Assembly (NCBI GenBank): GCA_902786855.1 | Contig: CADAEH010000001.1 | Location: 248,001 to 312,000, forward strand | DNA from: an uncultured Eubacteriales bacterium | Lineage (GTDB): Bacteria > Bacillota > Clostridia > Peptostreptococcales > Anaerovoracaceae | Direction: 5' to 3' | DNA length: 64,000 bases | Part shown: in pieces, positions 51,536 through 60,654 of the stretch | Layout of the letters: the number at the start of each line of letters is the position of its first letter | Numbering within the stretch: the first letter of the stretch is position 1 | Program-made: the position numbers and the translations under genes | The notes under the pieces: model-generated | Told to the model about the DNA's origin: nothing | The model's database searches: none | The model's input: the letters and a program-made list of their open reading frames with translations, nothing else

Positions 51536-51757
51536 CCATGTGGTTAGAAAAAGGGCGACAGCGAAACTCTGTGAAACTCGTTTCGCGACCAGATGTAAAG
51601 TCTTCTTTACGTTGAAATTTCAACGATGTAAAGTGTTCTTGACTAGACAAATATAAAGGTTAATAAACATCAAGTTTCGTTGATGTTTATTTTTTTTTAC
51701 CTAAAATTAAATGCATCACAGAAAAATAGAAAAACATTGACGAGAGGAAGTGACGTT
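51536..51757 (+). promoter_or_regulatory. 222-bp gap dense in inverted repeats, operator-like
   Basis: It contains GCGAAAC/GTTTCGC (51561-51586), two similar half-site pairs GTAAAG-N4-CTTTAC (51595-51610) and GTAAAG-N4-CTTGAC (51628-51643), and between them a perfect 16-bp palindrome CGTTGAAATTTCAACG (51610-51625). A terminator follows at 51665-51698. The pattern looks like a tandem repressor site; no clear promoter for the next gene is seen. Confidence 0.5.
51665..51698 (+). terminator. Rho-independent terminator
   Basis: TAAACATCAA pairs perfectly with TTGATGTTTA over a 6-base loop and is followed by eight T. It ends the flippase transcript, or acts as a leader attenuator for the gene starting 60 bp downstream. 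Confidence 0.85.
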
Positions 51758-53200
51758 ATGCAAAGCAAAGTTTGCAGTATGTCTGCTATTATTAAGGTTA
51801 CGCTGATTTCAGCAATAATGATCGCAGCGCTGATAATATGTTCTGTCAGCGCCGATGCTCTGTCCGGAACTACCGGAAATATCAAGGCTGCTACAGCGGT
51901 AAGGGCGTCCGCATCAGTCAAAGGCAAACAGGTAGGCTCTTTTGGCGGTAATGCGAAGGTCACTATTATCAGGGAAAAATTCACGACCAAGAAAAGCACC
52001 AAAAAGACCAAGATCTGGTACTATGTGACCGATGGCAAGACGACTGGCTATGTCAGATCTGATATGGTAGGCAATATCAGCTACAGCAAAACTCCGGTCA
52101 AGGTCAAAGTGAAAACCAAAGCCCGCAAGGGTGCCGGTGATAAGATGAAGAAAAAAGGCACCTACAAGAAGGGCAAGTCTCTGACTGTCGTAATGGAGGC
52201 GAAAGCCAAAAACGGATCAACGTGGTACAAGGTCAAAAAGGGTTCCGGATATGCTTACATAAAGGCTAAGCATGCCAGAGTGACCGGAAAAACTACATCG
52301 CCTGCAACGAATACGGCAGCGGCAAAAGCTTCACCGGCAGCAGCAGCACCATCTTTACCAGCCGCGGATCCATCCGCACCGCTGTCCATCACCACCAGCA
52401 ATGTAAGGCTGCCGGAAGACAGGGTCACAAATCTTCCGTTCAGCATCATGGGCACGGTAAGCTCAAACCATATAATCCAGAAGGCAGAGGTCGGCATCAC
52501 CGATTCTTCAGATAAGTGGGTCCGCAAGGCAACAGCAGATGTAAACAGCACAGTGTTCAATATTGCTTCCGTCGACGCTCAGATCAAGTTCGGAACTCTG
52601 ACACCGGGAACATACACTTACAAGGTGAGAGTCAAGGTCGACGGAAAGTGGAGTACACAGGCAAGCAAAAAGTTCAAAGTCAGAAAGGCTGTCGTCCCGG
52701 CACAGCTAACGCAGACAGCACTTTCACTTGCATGGCCAAGAGGGACTTCCTCATCAGTTTATTCATACTCAGGCGGTTCTCCGACACCGAATTTTGTTAA
52801 TGCTATCAATACTGTTTTCCCGGACAGAAGCAACTGGTCAGCAGCTCCGAAAGCAGGTGCCAGCTGTGATGTGTTCGTAGGAACTACAGTCAGGACATCA
52901 GGATATGACCCATATTATCCGAGAGGGTGGGATGATCAGTACAGTTACCTGCAGGCATCAGACAAGTGGGTCAGAATAGCATACAGCGGCAGCCTGTCAA
53001 CACTGCAGAGCGGAGATATCATCCTGTATAAGAGATCCTCCGGCGGATGCCATACTTGCATCTATGTAGAGATCGACGGAACTCCATATCTTGCAGAAGC
53101 GCAGATCAGCAGAAACTATGGATACCTGAATTCCAGTACCAGTAAGATACAGAAGTTCAGTGACAAAAAACTTCTGGTTGTATACAGAGCAACCAATTAA
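51758..53200 (+). CDS. Secreted SH3-domain NlpC/P60-like wall protein
   Basis: A 480-residue protein. The ATG at 51758 with GAGGAAG is chosen over the open frame from 51680. A signal peptide is at about residues 10-34. Two bacterial SH3 domains follow ('AATAVRASASVKGKQVG'-like and 'VKTKARKGAGDKMKKKG'), an Ala/Pro linker, an Ig-like region ('LPFSIMGTVSSNHI'), and a C-terminal NlpC/P60-like domain with the Cys of 'AGASCDVFVGTTVR' and the His of 'SGGCHTCIYVEIDG'. It should bind and cut peptidoglycan. The catalytic third residue is not clear. Confidence 0.86.
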   Translation: MQSKVCSMSAIIKVTLISAIMIAALIICSVSADALSGTTGNIKAATAVRASASVKGKQVGSFGGNAKVTIIREKFTTKKSTKKTKIWYYVTDGKTTGYVRSDMVGNISYSKTPVKVKVKTKARKGAGDKMKKKGTYKKGKSLTVVMEAKAKNGSTWYKVKKGSGYAYIKAKHARVTGKTTSPATNTAAAKASPAAAAPSLPAADPSAPLSITTSNVRLPEDRVTNLPFSIMGTVSSNHIIQKAEVGITDSSDKWVRKATADVNSTVFNIASVDAQIKFGTLTPGTYTYKVRVKVDGKWSTQASKKFKVRKAVVPAQLTQTALSLAWPRGTSSSVYSYSGGSPTPNFVNAINTVFPDRSNWSAAPKAGASCDVFVGTTVRTSGYDPYYPRGWDDQYSYLQASDKWVRIAYSGSLSTLQSGDIILYKRSSGGCHTCIYVEIDGTPYLAEAQISRNYGYLNSSTSKIQKFSDKKLLVVYRATN

Positions 53201-53230
53201 TCCGAAAACTTCGTCAATGATAATATTTTT

Positions 53231-53272
53231 CAGCCTGAAGCACAGATCAGTACTGATCTGTGCTTCAGGCTG
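53231..53272. terminator. Terminator with a perfect 42-bp palindrome
   Basis: A 20-bp arm (starting CAGCCTGAAG) is followed by TA and its exact complement, then TTTTGCTGTTTTT. It gives an unusually long perfect hairpin and ends the transcript of the SH3-NlpC/P60 gene. Confidence 0.9.
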
Positions 53273-53312
53273 TTTTGCTGTTTTTCACAGCATAGTCCGC
53301 ACCATATATGAT

Positions 53313-53342
53313 TTGCTATTATGCGTGATGTTTTGGTATAAT
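53313..53342 (+). promoter_or_regulatory. Promoter for the L,D-transpeptidase gene
   Basis: TTGCTA, 18 bp, then a perfect TATAAT (53337-53342), 51 bp before the ATG at 53394. It lies right after the terminator of the preceding gene, so the transpeptidase gene has its own promoter. Confidence 0.7.
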
Positions 53343-53393
53343 AACTGCAAGTTGGCATTAAATTGCGAAAATTTAAGGAAAAGGAAGTTTGTT

Positions 53394-54386
53394 ATGAAGA
53401 AAACAGCAAGAATTTTATCAATTTTCATGGCAATCATGATGCTGTTTACAACAGCTGCGATCAGCGTTTTTGCTGAAGGAGAGGCTCCTGCTGTTCCGGC
53501 TAACGTAAACGCTTATCCTGATTACCATTCAGTAACAGTCAAGTGGGACGCATCACCGAATGCAGCCAAGTACATTGTTACAAGAAATGACGGTAAGACA
53601 TTTGAAGCTACCGCCACAGAGTATAACGATGCAACTGCTACATGGACAGGTGATGAGGGTGCGCTGAAGTACACTTACACAGTAACTGCTGTTGACGCTA
53701 ACGGAAATGCTTCTGCAGCATCTGCTCCGACAGCTGAGACATCCAGAGTACGTACTGCTTACTATTACGGTACAGTCAAGGCTAAGGTCACACTCAAGAG
53801 CCATGACAAGAAGAAGAAAAAGATCACTCTTAAGAAGGGTGACATCGTCAGATCTGAAGGCTTCAGCCAGGGCGCATTCAAGTTCACACGCAACGGACGT
53901 CCTTATGAGGCAAAGTGGTTCAGATTCAAGAAGGTAAAAGCGGACTTCACCAAGAACGCTTATGTCAACGGCTTTACACCTGAAGCTTATGTCAACCACG
54001 GTAACTTCGGAAGCAAGACCGGTTACCTGATCTGGATCAACATTTACTCACAGAGAGTATTCATCTTCCAGGGATCAAAGGGCAACTGGAAACTGATCAA
54101 CAAGGATGAGCGCGACGGTATGGACGGATATCTCTGCGGATCAGGAAAGGCAAAATTCCCTACACCTACAGGAATGAACAAGTCTCTCCACAAGAAGATG
54201 AAGAAGTACAGCAAGCACAGCTACTGGAACTGCTTCTCCGGAACCAATGCTATCCATGACTCAAAGAAGTGGGAACTCAAGTATCTCGGAAAGATGATCT
54301 CCAACGGATGCGTAAGAGTTACACATAACGAGGCTGTATGGATCTACAAGAATGTACCTAAGAAGACAAGAGTTATCGTATTCTAG
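53394..54386 (+). CDS. Secreted L,D-transpeptidase (YkuD) with FN3 domain
   Basis: A 330-residue protein. The frame extends upstream to 53160, but the ATG at 53394 has AAGGAAAAGGAAG and gives a clear signal peptide (residues 1-24, 'AAISVFAEGE'). An FN3-like domain (about 28-105) is followed by a basic SH3-like part and the YkuD domain (about 205-330). The active-site block is 'MISNGCVRVTHNEAVWIY' with the catalytic Cys, and the preceding His is in 'GTNAIHDSKKW'. Such enzymes make 3-3 cross-links in peptidoglycan or attach proteins to it. Confidence 0.92.
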   Translation: MKKTARILSIFMAIMMLFTTAAISVFAEGEAPAVPANVNAYPDYHSVTVKWDASPNAAKYIVTRNDGKTFEATATEYNDATATWTGDEGALKYTYTVTAVDANGNASAASAPTAETSRVRTAYYYGTVKAKVTLKSHDKKKKKITLKKGDIVRSEGFSQGAFKFTRNGRPYEAKWFRFKKVKADFTKNAYVNGFTPEAYVNHGNFGSKTGYLIWINIYSQRVFIFQGSKGNWKLINKDERDGMDGYLCGSGKAKFPTPTGMNKSLHKKMKKYSKHSYWNCFSGTNAIHDSKKWELKYLGKMISNGCVRVTHNEAVWIYKNVPKKTRVIVF

Positions 54387-54480
54387 TCAACCGGCCGGTA
54401 CAAGTCCGGGGCAGTTGCTTTAGTAAAAGCAGTTGACCGGGAGCTGAAGACCAATCAAAGGTCAGACAACAACTAATAAA

Positions 54481-54518
54481 TGAGGAGGTAAGACAAAAGT
54501 CTGACCTCCTCATTTTAT
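54481..54518. terminator. Rho-independent terminator between convergent genes
   Basis: GAGGAGGT-a-AGAC pairs with GTCT-g-ACCTCCTC over an AAAA loop and runs into ATTTTATT. It separates the L,D-transpeptidase gene (+) and the GT-C-like gene (-). Confidence 0.87.
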
Positions 54519-54556
54519 TGCAATGTGATTTCTGCTGACGGCGACGCCCGCTCCGA

Positions 54557-56815
54557 TCAGGCTGCATCATCAGTTATCTCATAAATATCAACGTCATCGT
54601 TGGTGAAGCACAGTTCGTAGTCATCGCCTTCGAGGCTTGGGATATCTGTAAATCGCTTGGAGACTACGACATAATCGACTCCGAGTTCCTGAGCGAGCTC
54701 ACCGCGTTCTTCGTTTTCCGGATCATACAGCTTGCTGTTAGTCTCGAGCATCTCCTGCCTTATCGGCCATTCATTGGCTCCGAGGTTGTAGCCCGACCCG
54801 GCGATGTAGCAGAACCTCTGTGAGTATACTGCGTACAGGAAGAATCTGTTGGCCCATCTGTTCTCGTAAGAGTATTTATCCAGAGCTACACTGTAATAGC
54901 GGTCAGTCGCCAGCAGAGAGTCTTTAGGTGTGTTGTCACGCAGCCACACCATCGCTTCATATTCATCATTGCTGATGCTTTTGTACTTATTGTATGTGCG
55001 GGCAGGATCGGCGTGATTTTTAGCTTCTCTGATATTAGCCTGGTAATTCATGCCAAGTGACACAGTAGTTGCAATCAGCAGGATGCAGGTCACTGTTTTA
55101 AGTGCACCGAGAGCTATGCCGCGGCTTTTGCCGCTGGCGCGTTTCTCTTCCATATCCTCAAAGAGCCAATATGAGATGATCGGCGCGAAGAAGACGGTGA
55201 CCAGACCAAAATAGATCTGGCTGTGTCCGCTGTAGTTCAGTATGAACATGAGGATAAGGCCGACGAGTGAGGCGGCGTATATCGTGACTCTGGTGAAGTC
55301 GAATTCCTTCCTGCCTGTGAGTACCATAAAGAGTTCTCTGATATATCCGATCGCAAACGGCAGGAAAAATGCTGTAAACATGAAGATCAGGAAGACCAGC
55401 AGTATGATCGCCAGCATAGCTGTATAAGGTACGCCGGCAGACTTCATCATTTCAGTAAGCGGAGCTTTCCAGAAGGAAATGTCCGAAATAGTCGCGAGTG
55501 CGAACAGAGCTTTTCCGCTGCTGTTGCTCTGGCCTTTGCTGCCGAGCACGGTCAGATAGACTGTGATGAACCCGGCTGACAGTACAAGAAGCGGCAGGAC
55601 TTTCGAGAATCTGACCTTGCGCATTATCAGGCCGAGGAGGAATGTTCCCCATATGCCTGCGATGATAACAGCACCCATAGGACCCTTGATGCCGGTCTCA
55701 CACATCATCAGAGCAAGAAGCACGAGCAGGGAAGGAATGCTTTTGATCACACCTGCAAAGCTCAGAGATGCTTCGGACTGCCCGGCCTCAGATGCTGCAG
55801 CCTTAACGGTGACGCCCGGAGAGTGCTCATACCACTCTTTGAACATGAGGACCAGAGCCATCGCGCCGGCGATACCGAACCCGGCGGTGTTCTCATTCTT
55901 GTATGCAAAGAGAAAAGCAATAGAGCTGCTGATGTTCCTGACTATGAAAATGTTGGAAAGGAGCATGAGCAGGCAATACAGGCCGGCGCGGTCTGCGCGC
56001 CTGCAAAGTGTGCGGAAGAACGCATAGAATGTCGTGCACAGTGTATATGCGGTCATCAGCGGTCCGCATGAAGAGAGGACCACGTCAGAAGATATACCGA
56101 AGAGCCTTACCGGGATAGCGTAAAGTATCTCGGTAAATATGTGATAGGTGATATATCTGCCCTGTATCCATGGGCTCTGCAGCGGATAGTCATATGCGAG
56201 TGAATTGATCAGACCCATATGATAAGCCTTGTCAGCATTCATGTATATGAAGTCGCAGTATTCAGGCGACATGTATACATACTGGGTCTTGAGCAGGATA
56301 AAGAGCAGAGACATCGCAAAGAACAGACACCATGAAGCAGGCAGTCTGCGCAGATCGAGACGCTGCATCATCAGCTCATTTCTTGCCTTGATGGAAGAAA
56401 CCTCTGGCCCGTTTCCTCCGGACGCCTTTTTCCTGCCGGCTGTATTTCTCATCCAGCTGAAGCTGCAGACAAGCAGGTATGCTGCAGAAAGCGCCGGACC
56501 GATGGTCAGAAGCAGGATGTCAGTCTTTATATAATCTGTAATAAAGTAAAGCAGCATCATAAGAGACCATCCGGTGAAAAGTCCGATCACGATCTCTGCT
56601 GAGGCATGTTTAGGCTTTATGCCTGCGAGCCTTATGATAAAGAGGCCCGGCAGCTGCACATAGAAGATTATGTATGCAATGAATATGCATACCGACTGTA
56701 CATGTGCTTTGTACACGACAATACTGACTGCGAGCATCGCGACGACGGCCAGCGCAGACAGGATCTTTACGATGTTGCTCAATATTCCGTTCTGGTGGTT
56801 TGATGTATTGCTCAT
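54557..56815 (-). CDS. Large polytopic membrane protein, GT-C glycosyltransferase-like
   Basis: A 752-residue protein with about 14 hydrophobic helices and a C-terminal soluble domain of about 140 residues ('AMVWLRDNTPKDSLLATDRY', 'QELGVDYVVVSKRF'). This architecture, and an early Asp-rich loop after the first helices, fits GT-C enzymes that use lipid-linked sugars outside the membrane. I cannot name a subfamily, and no catalytic residue is certain. It may add side sugars to the surface polymer. The next gene upstream on the same strand lies 45 bp away, so they probably share a transcript. Confidence 0.8.
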   Translation of the reverse strand: MSNTSNHQNGILSNIVKILSALAVVAMLAVSIVVYKAHVQSVCIFIAYIIFYVQLPGLFIIRLAGIKPKHASAEIVIGLFTGWSLMMLLYFITDYIKTDILLLTIGPALSAAYLLVCSFSWMRNTAGRKKASGGNGPEVSSIKARNELMMQRLDLRRLPASWCLFFAMSLLFILLKTQYVYMSPEYCDFIYMNADKAYHMGLINSLAYDYPLQSPWIQGRYITYHIFTEILYAIPVRLFGISSDVVLSSCGPLMTAYTLCTTFYAFFRTLCRRADRAGLYCLLMLLSNIFIVRNISSSIAFLFAYKNENTAGFGIAGAMALVLMFKEWYEHSPGVTVKAAASEAGQSEASLSFAGVIKSIPSLLVLLALMMCETGIKGPMGAVIIAGIWGTFLLGLIMRKVRFSKVLPLLVLSAGFITVYLTVLGSKGQSNSSGKALFALATISDISFWKAPLTEMMKSAGVPYTAMLAIILLVFLIFMFTAFFLPFAIGYIRELFMVLTGRKEFDFTRVTIYAASLVGLILMFILNYSGHSQIYFGLVTVFFAPIISYWLFEDMEEKRASGKSRGIALGALKTVTCILLIATTVSLGMNYQANIREAKNHADPARTYNKYKSISNDEYEAMVWLRDNTPKDSLLATDRYYSVALDKYSYENRWANRFFLYAVYSQRFCYIAGSGYNLGANEWPIRQEMLETNSKLYDPENEERGELAQELGVDYVVVSKRFTDIPSLEGDDYELCFTNDDVDIYEITDDAA

Positions 56816-56860
56816 ATGGTTATTAATTGATCATAAGGGATCATAGGTTGAAAGATCTGC

Positions 56861-57370
56861 CTATCTTTTTCTGGTCAGAACCGTGTTGACCATGTCTTCC
56901 GGTTCGCCTTCTTCAGCATCATTTCTCTGCATGACAAGTGTTCCGTCTTCTGTGAAACACAGAGTGACATCGATCCACTCGTTGATCACATGCATCGTGT
57001 TACCTTCCATTCTCCAGACACCGTCCATCTTTTCTTCAGTGATGTTGCCTGTCCATTTTCCTCCGTCTTTAATGGTGAGCTCAAAATTGCCGTACAGGTA
57101 GAGAGCCATATCGGATGTGGCTTCCCATGTCCCGTAGAAATCCTCTTCCTTGGCCTGAGCCTTTACGATATCAGCACCGTCCATTTCTTCTTCGAACATG
57201 ATGCCGTTACCTTCAACGACATCTTCATCCTCCATCAGCTCCGCATCTTCAGACTGCGGCGGGATCTCATCCTCAGGTTTGTTATTCTGGTGATTTGCGA
57301 AAGCAAAGCCGGCAATCAGCGCAGCTACGACAACGAGCATGATACCAATCAGTAAACCTTTTTTATTCAA
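56861..57370 (-). CDS. Membrane-anchored protein with lipocalin-like beta domain
   Basis: A 169-residue protein starting with TTG at 57370, supported by a strong AGGAGGT 7 bp upstream. One signal anchor (about 4-25) is followed by an acidic linker and a beta-rich domain ('FYGTWEATSDMALYLYG', 'GKWTGNITEEKMDGVWRM', 'LVMQRND') that resembles small lipocalin-like or DUF4923-type domains. Function unknown. It is the first gene of the - strand pair with the GT-C-like protein. Confidence 0.8.
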   Translation of the reverse strand: MNKKGLLIGIMLVVVAALIAGFAFANHQNNKPEDEIPPQSEDAELMEDEDVVEGNGIMFEEEMDGADIVKAQAKEEDFYGTWEATSDMALYLYGNFELTIKDGGKWTGNITEEKMDGVWRMEGNTMHVINEWIDVTLCFTEDGTLVMQRNDAEEGEPEDMVNTVLTRKR

Positions 57371-57747
57371 ATCTGCACCTCCTGTGTCAGTAAGTAATGT
57401 CAGTAAATAATAATGTAGAAATATTGTGCCGGGTGACAGACGATATATTATGCCACTGCCGGGATATTATCCATAACATTATAATAGATTACTGTGAAAA
57501 ATCTATATGTATTTGTTGAAATATGATTCTCATCAATAACTATAATAACTATGAAAACAGTGACTGTTCTGCTCATGAACAAACCGCTGTGTATTGGCTG
57601 CCTCCTTGTATTGATCACAGATGTAATATAAAATAGCTATGTATGGGCAAATGTGCTAATGGCACATATACATAATGTATGAAAGTATGCGTGCCGAACC
57701 GGATACGGCATACCGGCAAAAACGATAACAGCACAGAGGGGGCAGTT
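57371..57747. promoter_or_regulatory. 377-bp divergent intergenic region
   Basis: Between the lipocalin-like gene (-) and the aminotransferase gene (+). It is A/T-rich. A + strand TTGAAA (57516) with TATAAT (57541-57546) has a 19-bp spacer, and another TATAAA lies at about 57622. A - strand TATAAT near 57470 may serve the lipocalin-like gene. A frame opening at 57679 in front of the aminotransferase is not coding by its context. No RNA gene recognised. Confidence 0.45.
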
Positions 57748-58878
57748 ATGATCAAATTCAACAACGTACCTTTTACGGGAAGAGAACTCGAATATATAGA
57801 GAAGGCGATAGCCTCCAATAAGATCTGCGGTGACGGACAGTTTACCAAAAAGTGCAGCGAGTGGATCGAGGAAAAGACCGGTGTTTCCAAAGCGCTTCTG
57901 ACGACTGCATGTTCTACAGCACTCGACATGTCTGCAATGCTGGCAGATGTCGGTCCCGGCGATGAAGTCATCCTCCCGTCGTTCACTTTTGTCTCCACTG
58001 CGAATGCTTTTGCTCTGCGAGGGGCGACACTGGTGTTCGTGGATATCAGACCTGACACCCAGAACATCGATGAAAATCTGATAGAGGATGCGATCACTGA
58101 CAAGACCAAAGCGATCGTTCCTGTACACTATGCCGGGGTCGGCTGCGAGATGGATACAATTATGGACATTGCACGGAGACACGGGCTTCTCGTCATAGAG
58201 GATGCAGCTCAGGGCGTAATGTCTTCATATAAGGGCAGGGCTCTCGGCGGTATCGGTGACTATGGGTGCTATAGTTTCCATGAGACCAAGAACTACAGCA
58301 TGGGAGAAGGCGGAGCTCTCCTGATCAGAGATCAGGAAAAGGTCGAAAAAGCCGAGATCATACGCGAAAAAGGAACTGACAGAAGCAAGTTCTTAAGAGG
58401 ACAGGTCGACAAGTACACCTGGGTCGAGGTCGGTTCATCTTATCTTCCGAGCGAACTCAATGCCGCGTACCTCATGGCTCAGATAGAGGTGGCAGATAAG
58501 ATCAATGATGACAGACTCAGGAGCTGGGCATCCTACTATGAACAGCTGAGCGGTCTTGCTGATGAGGGCAGGATCGTACTTCCGGTCATACCTGAAGAGT
58601 GCGAGCACAATGCGCACATGTTCTATATCAAGGCGGCAGACATCGAAGAGAGAGACGCACTGATCTCTTTCCTCAAGGAAAACGGTGTTATGGCTGTTTT
58701 CCACTATGTGCCTCTCCACTCATCACCTGCAGGCAGCAAGCTGGGCAGATTCCACGGAGAAGACAGATATACGACCAATACATTTGAAAGGCTTCTCAGG
58801 CTGCCGATGTACTACGGACTCACGCAGGACAACGTGGACTACATCTGTGCTAAGATAAGAGAATTCTATTCAAAATAA
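57748..58878 (+). CDS. rffA: dTDP-4-amino-4,6-dideoxygalactose transaminase-like protein
   Basis: A 376-residue PLP enzyme of the DegT/DnrJ/EryC1/StrS family, starting at the ATG with GAGGGGG upstream. It matches the enterobacterial WecE/RffA pattern very closely: 'KICGDGQFTKKC', 'PSFTFVSTANAFALRGA', 'VFVDIRPDTQNIDENLIEDA', 'VPVHYAGVGCEMDTIMDIA', 'EDAAQGVMSSYKGRALGGIG' and the PLP Lys in 'FHETKNYSMGEGGA'. WecE makes the 4-amino sugar used for Fuc4NAc. No other gene for this nucleotide sugar is in the window. It probably supplies an amino sugar for the surface polymer. Confidence 0.93.
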   Translation: MIKFNNVPFTGRELEYIEKAIASNKICGDGQFTKKCSEWIEEKTGVSKALLTTACSTALDMSAMLADVGPGDEVILPSFTFVSTANAFALRGATLVFVDIRPDTQNIDENLIEDAITDKTKAIVPVHYAGVGCEMDTIMDIARRHGLLVIEDAAQGVMSSYKGRALGGIGDYGCYSFHETKNYSMGEGGALLIRDQEKVEKAEIIREKGTDRSKFLRGQVDKYTWVEVGSSYLPSELNAAYLMAQIEVADKINDDRLRSWASYYEQLSGLADEGRIVLPVIPEECEHNAHMFYIKAADIEERDALISFLKENGVMAVFHYVPLHSSPAGSKLGRFHGEDRYTTNTFERLLRLPMYYGLTQDNVDYICAKIREFYSK

Positions 58879-58964
58879 TAAGTGAGGAAACTCAGATAGC
58901 AAAACATCATACAAAGAAAAGAATATTCAAAAAGCAGACTGACAGCCAGCCTGAAGTTTCTGAT

Positions 58965-60593
58965 GTGCAGAATACTGCAGCAAGTACTTCAGAAGCAGAA
59001 ACAGCAGCGGACGATGCCGTCAGGATGCCTGAAGAAGAAGCCAAAGCCCCCGGCGAACAGGAAGGGGCTTTGTTGTCGTCTGAAACGGTGAAGACTGCAG
59101 ATCAGCCGGCACCCAGAATCAGCCGCTTCAGAAGTCTGACGATAAGACAAAAGCGCCGCCATGTCAGGGTCGGTCTGCTGCTGCTCGTCCTGATGACTGC
59201 AGCTGCTGCATTCACGATCTATACAGACTACAGAGAACGGCCCGGAATAATAGAGACCGGCTCGATCAGGGCTTCCGAGAGAACGCCTGACAGTATCACA
59301 CTCGAATGGGATCATGTCCGGAACACTGACACCTATGCGCTTTATTACAAAAGACACGGCAACAAGTACAAGGAGTGGACTCGCCTTGAACTGGACGCGG
59401 AATCGCTCAGAAGCAAAGAAATAAAACCCGGAGAATCTGAGCGTGAGAACGATGACGAGACACATATCCACGTCGTAAAAAAGGTAGACGGGCTCGAAGA
59501 GGGTGTGAAGTACGTGTTCAGGGTCCGTGCGGATAACGATGAGCGAAAGGGATTCCTGACCGGAGGCAAAACTTTCAGCACCATGAAGAAGCAGAAAGTC
59601 GAGGTCAGAGACAATATCACCAAGCTGACCTCGAGCAAGCCGTTTACATTAGGAGCTAAGGCAAAGACTGAGCTTTCCTATAAGTCGAGCGACACGGACG
59701 TCGCCAAGGTGGACAAAAAGACCGGCAAGGTAACGATCACCGGGCCGGGAAAGGTGACTATCACAGTCAAGGCAAAGGAAACCGACGTATATATAAGCGC
59801 CAAAAAGAAAGTGCATATCCTTGTCATCCAGTCTGATCCGGTCAATGCATCCGGCGCATCCGCGTTCGCTATCTATACTCTTGACTCAGATAACTGCGAG
59901 GCGGTAAAAGCAGTAGTCGGAGCGGGCGGTAACACTCATTGTCCGCAGGCTTTCGGCTATTCCGGGGATAAGTACTATATCGCATACGGTTCATCCGGTG
60001 CGCAGAGGATCATCACCTATGATGTCGATGGCGACGGAAGGACCGTATCGGTACCTGACATCGCGCTCGGACATCCGAACGGTTTCTGCTATGCTGACAG
60101 CACCGGACTCTGCTACTGCGTCAGGGGCTGGAGCGGCAGATGCGTGACTTACTCACCTGAGACGGGCGACTATGGGGTCATCACTTTGCCTCGCGGAGCT
60201 TCCGGTATAGGCTATGACAGAGATAAGAACAGATTCTACACCAGCTCGAGGACGGGAATGGTCTCGTATTCAGGTGATGGCTCGTTCAAGATCCTCAATA
60301 CAGTCGGTGTCGTAAAGCACAGAGGCTATACTTATACGCAGGACTGCGGCGGGCACGCCGGTATCATGATGAGGTGCCTCTCGGGAAAGGAAAAGCACGG
60401 CACTAACTACATCGATCTCTACGACATGGAGGGCGGAAAGTACCTTGGCAGTCTGGTCTGCCAGCTGAGTGAAGTAGAGAGCGCAGTATGTGACGATGAC
60501 GGGTACTTGCTGATACTCGCCAACAACACAGCAGATACCGATTACATATGGAAGACCGATATCAATATCAAAGATATTGCAGAAGGGCTTTAG
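58965..60593 (+). CDS. Membrane-anchored FN3/Ig-like/propeller surface protein
   Basis: A protein of 542 residues from the GTG at 58965. The frame is open further upstream to an ATA at 58896 that has GAGGA at ideal distance and would add a basic 'AKHHTKKRIFKKQTD' tail, so the true start may be there. A cytosolic Ala/Glu-rich tail, a transmembrane helix at about 66-88, an FN3-like domain ('DSITLEWDHVRNTDTYALYY'), a Big_2-type Ig domain ('YKSSDTDVAKVDKKTG', 'GKVTITVKAKE') and a C-terminal propeller-like part ('HPNGFCYADSTGLCYCV') follow. Probably a surface protein; function unknown. It lies downstream of the aminotransferase on the same strand. Confidence 0.82.
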   Translation: MQNTAASTSEAETAADDAVRMPEEEAKAPGEQEGALLSSETVKTADQPAPRISRFRSLTIRQKRRHVRVGLLLLVLMTAAAAFTIYTDYRERPGIIETGSIRASERTPDSITLEWDHVRNTDTYALYYKRHGNKYKEWTRLELDAESLRSKEIKPGESERENDDETHIHVVKKVDGLEEGVKYVFRVRADNDERKGFLTGGKTFSTMKKQKVEVRDNITKLTSSKPFTLGAKAKTELSYKSSDTDVAKVDKKTGKVTITGPGKVTITVKAKETDVYISAKKKVHILVIQSDPVNASGASAFAIYTLDSDNCEAVKAVVGAGGNTHCPQAFGYSGDKYYIAYGSSGAQRIITYDVDGDGRTVSVPDIALGHPNGFCYADSTGLCYCVRGWSGRCVTYSPETGDYGVITLPRGASGIGYDRDKNRFYTSSRTGMVSYSGDGSFKILNTVGVVKHRGYTYTQDCGGHAGIMMRCLSGKEKHGTNYIDLYDMEGGKYLGSLVCQLSEVESAVCDDDGYLLILANNTADTDYIWKTDINIKDIAEGL

Positions 60594-60603
60594 GCCTTTG
60601 CTC

Positions 60604-60632
60604 TTGAATGACATACCTTTTGCTTATACAAT
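60604..60632 (+). promoter_or_regulatory. Possible promoter for the TagF-like gene
   Basis: TTGAAT, 17 bp, TACAAT (60627-60632). The start of transcription would fall at about 60639, only 16 bp before the ATG at 60655. It begins 10 bp after the stop of the previous gene. Confidence 0.5.
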
Positions 60633-60654
60633 AATGATGGCGGAGAATAATCTG

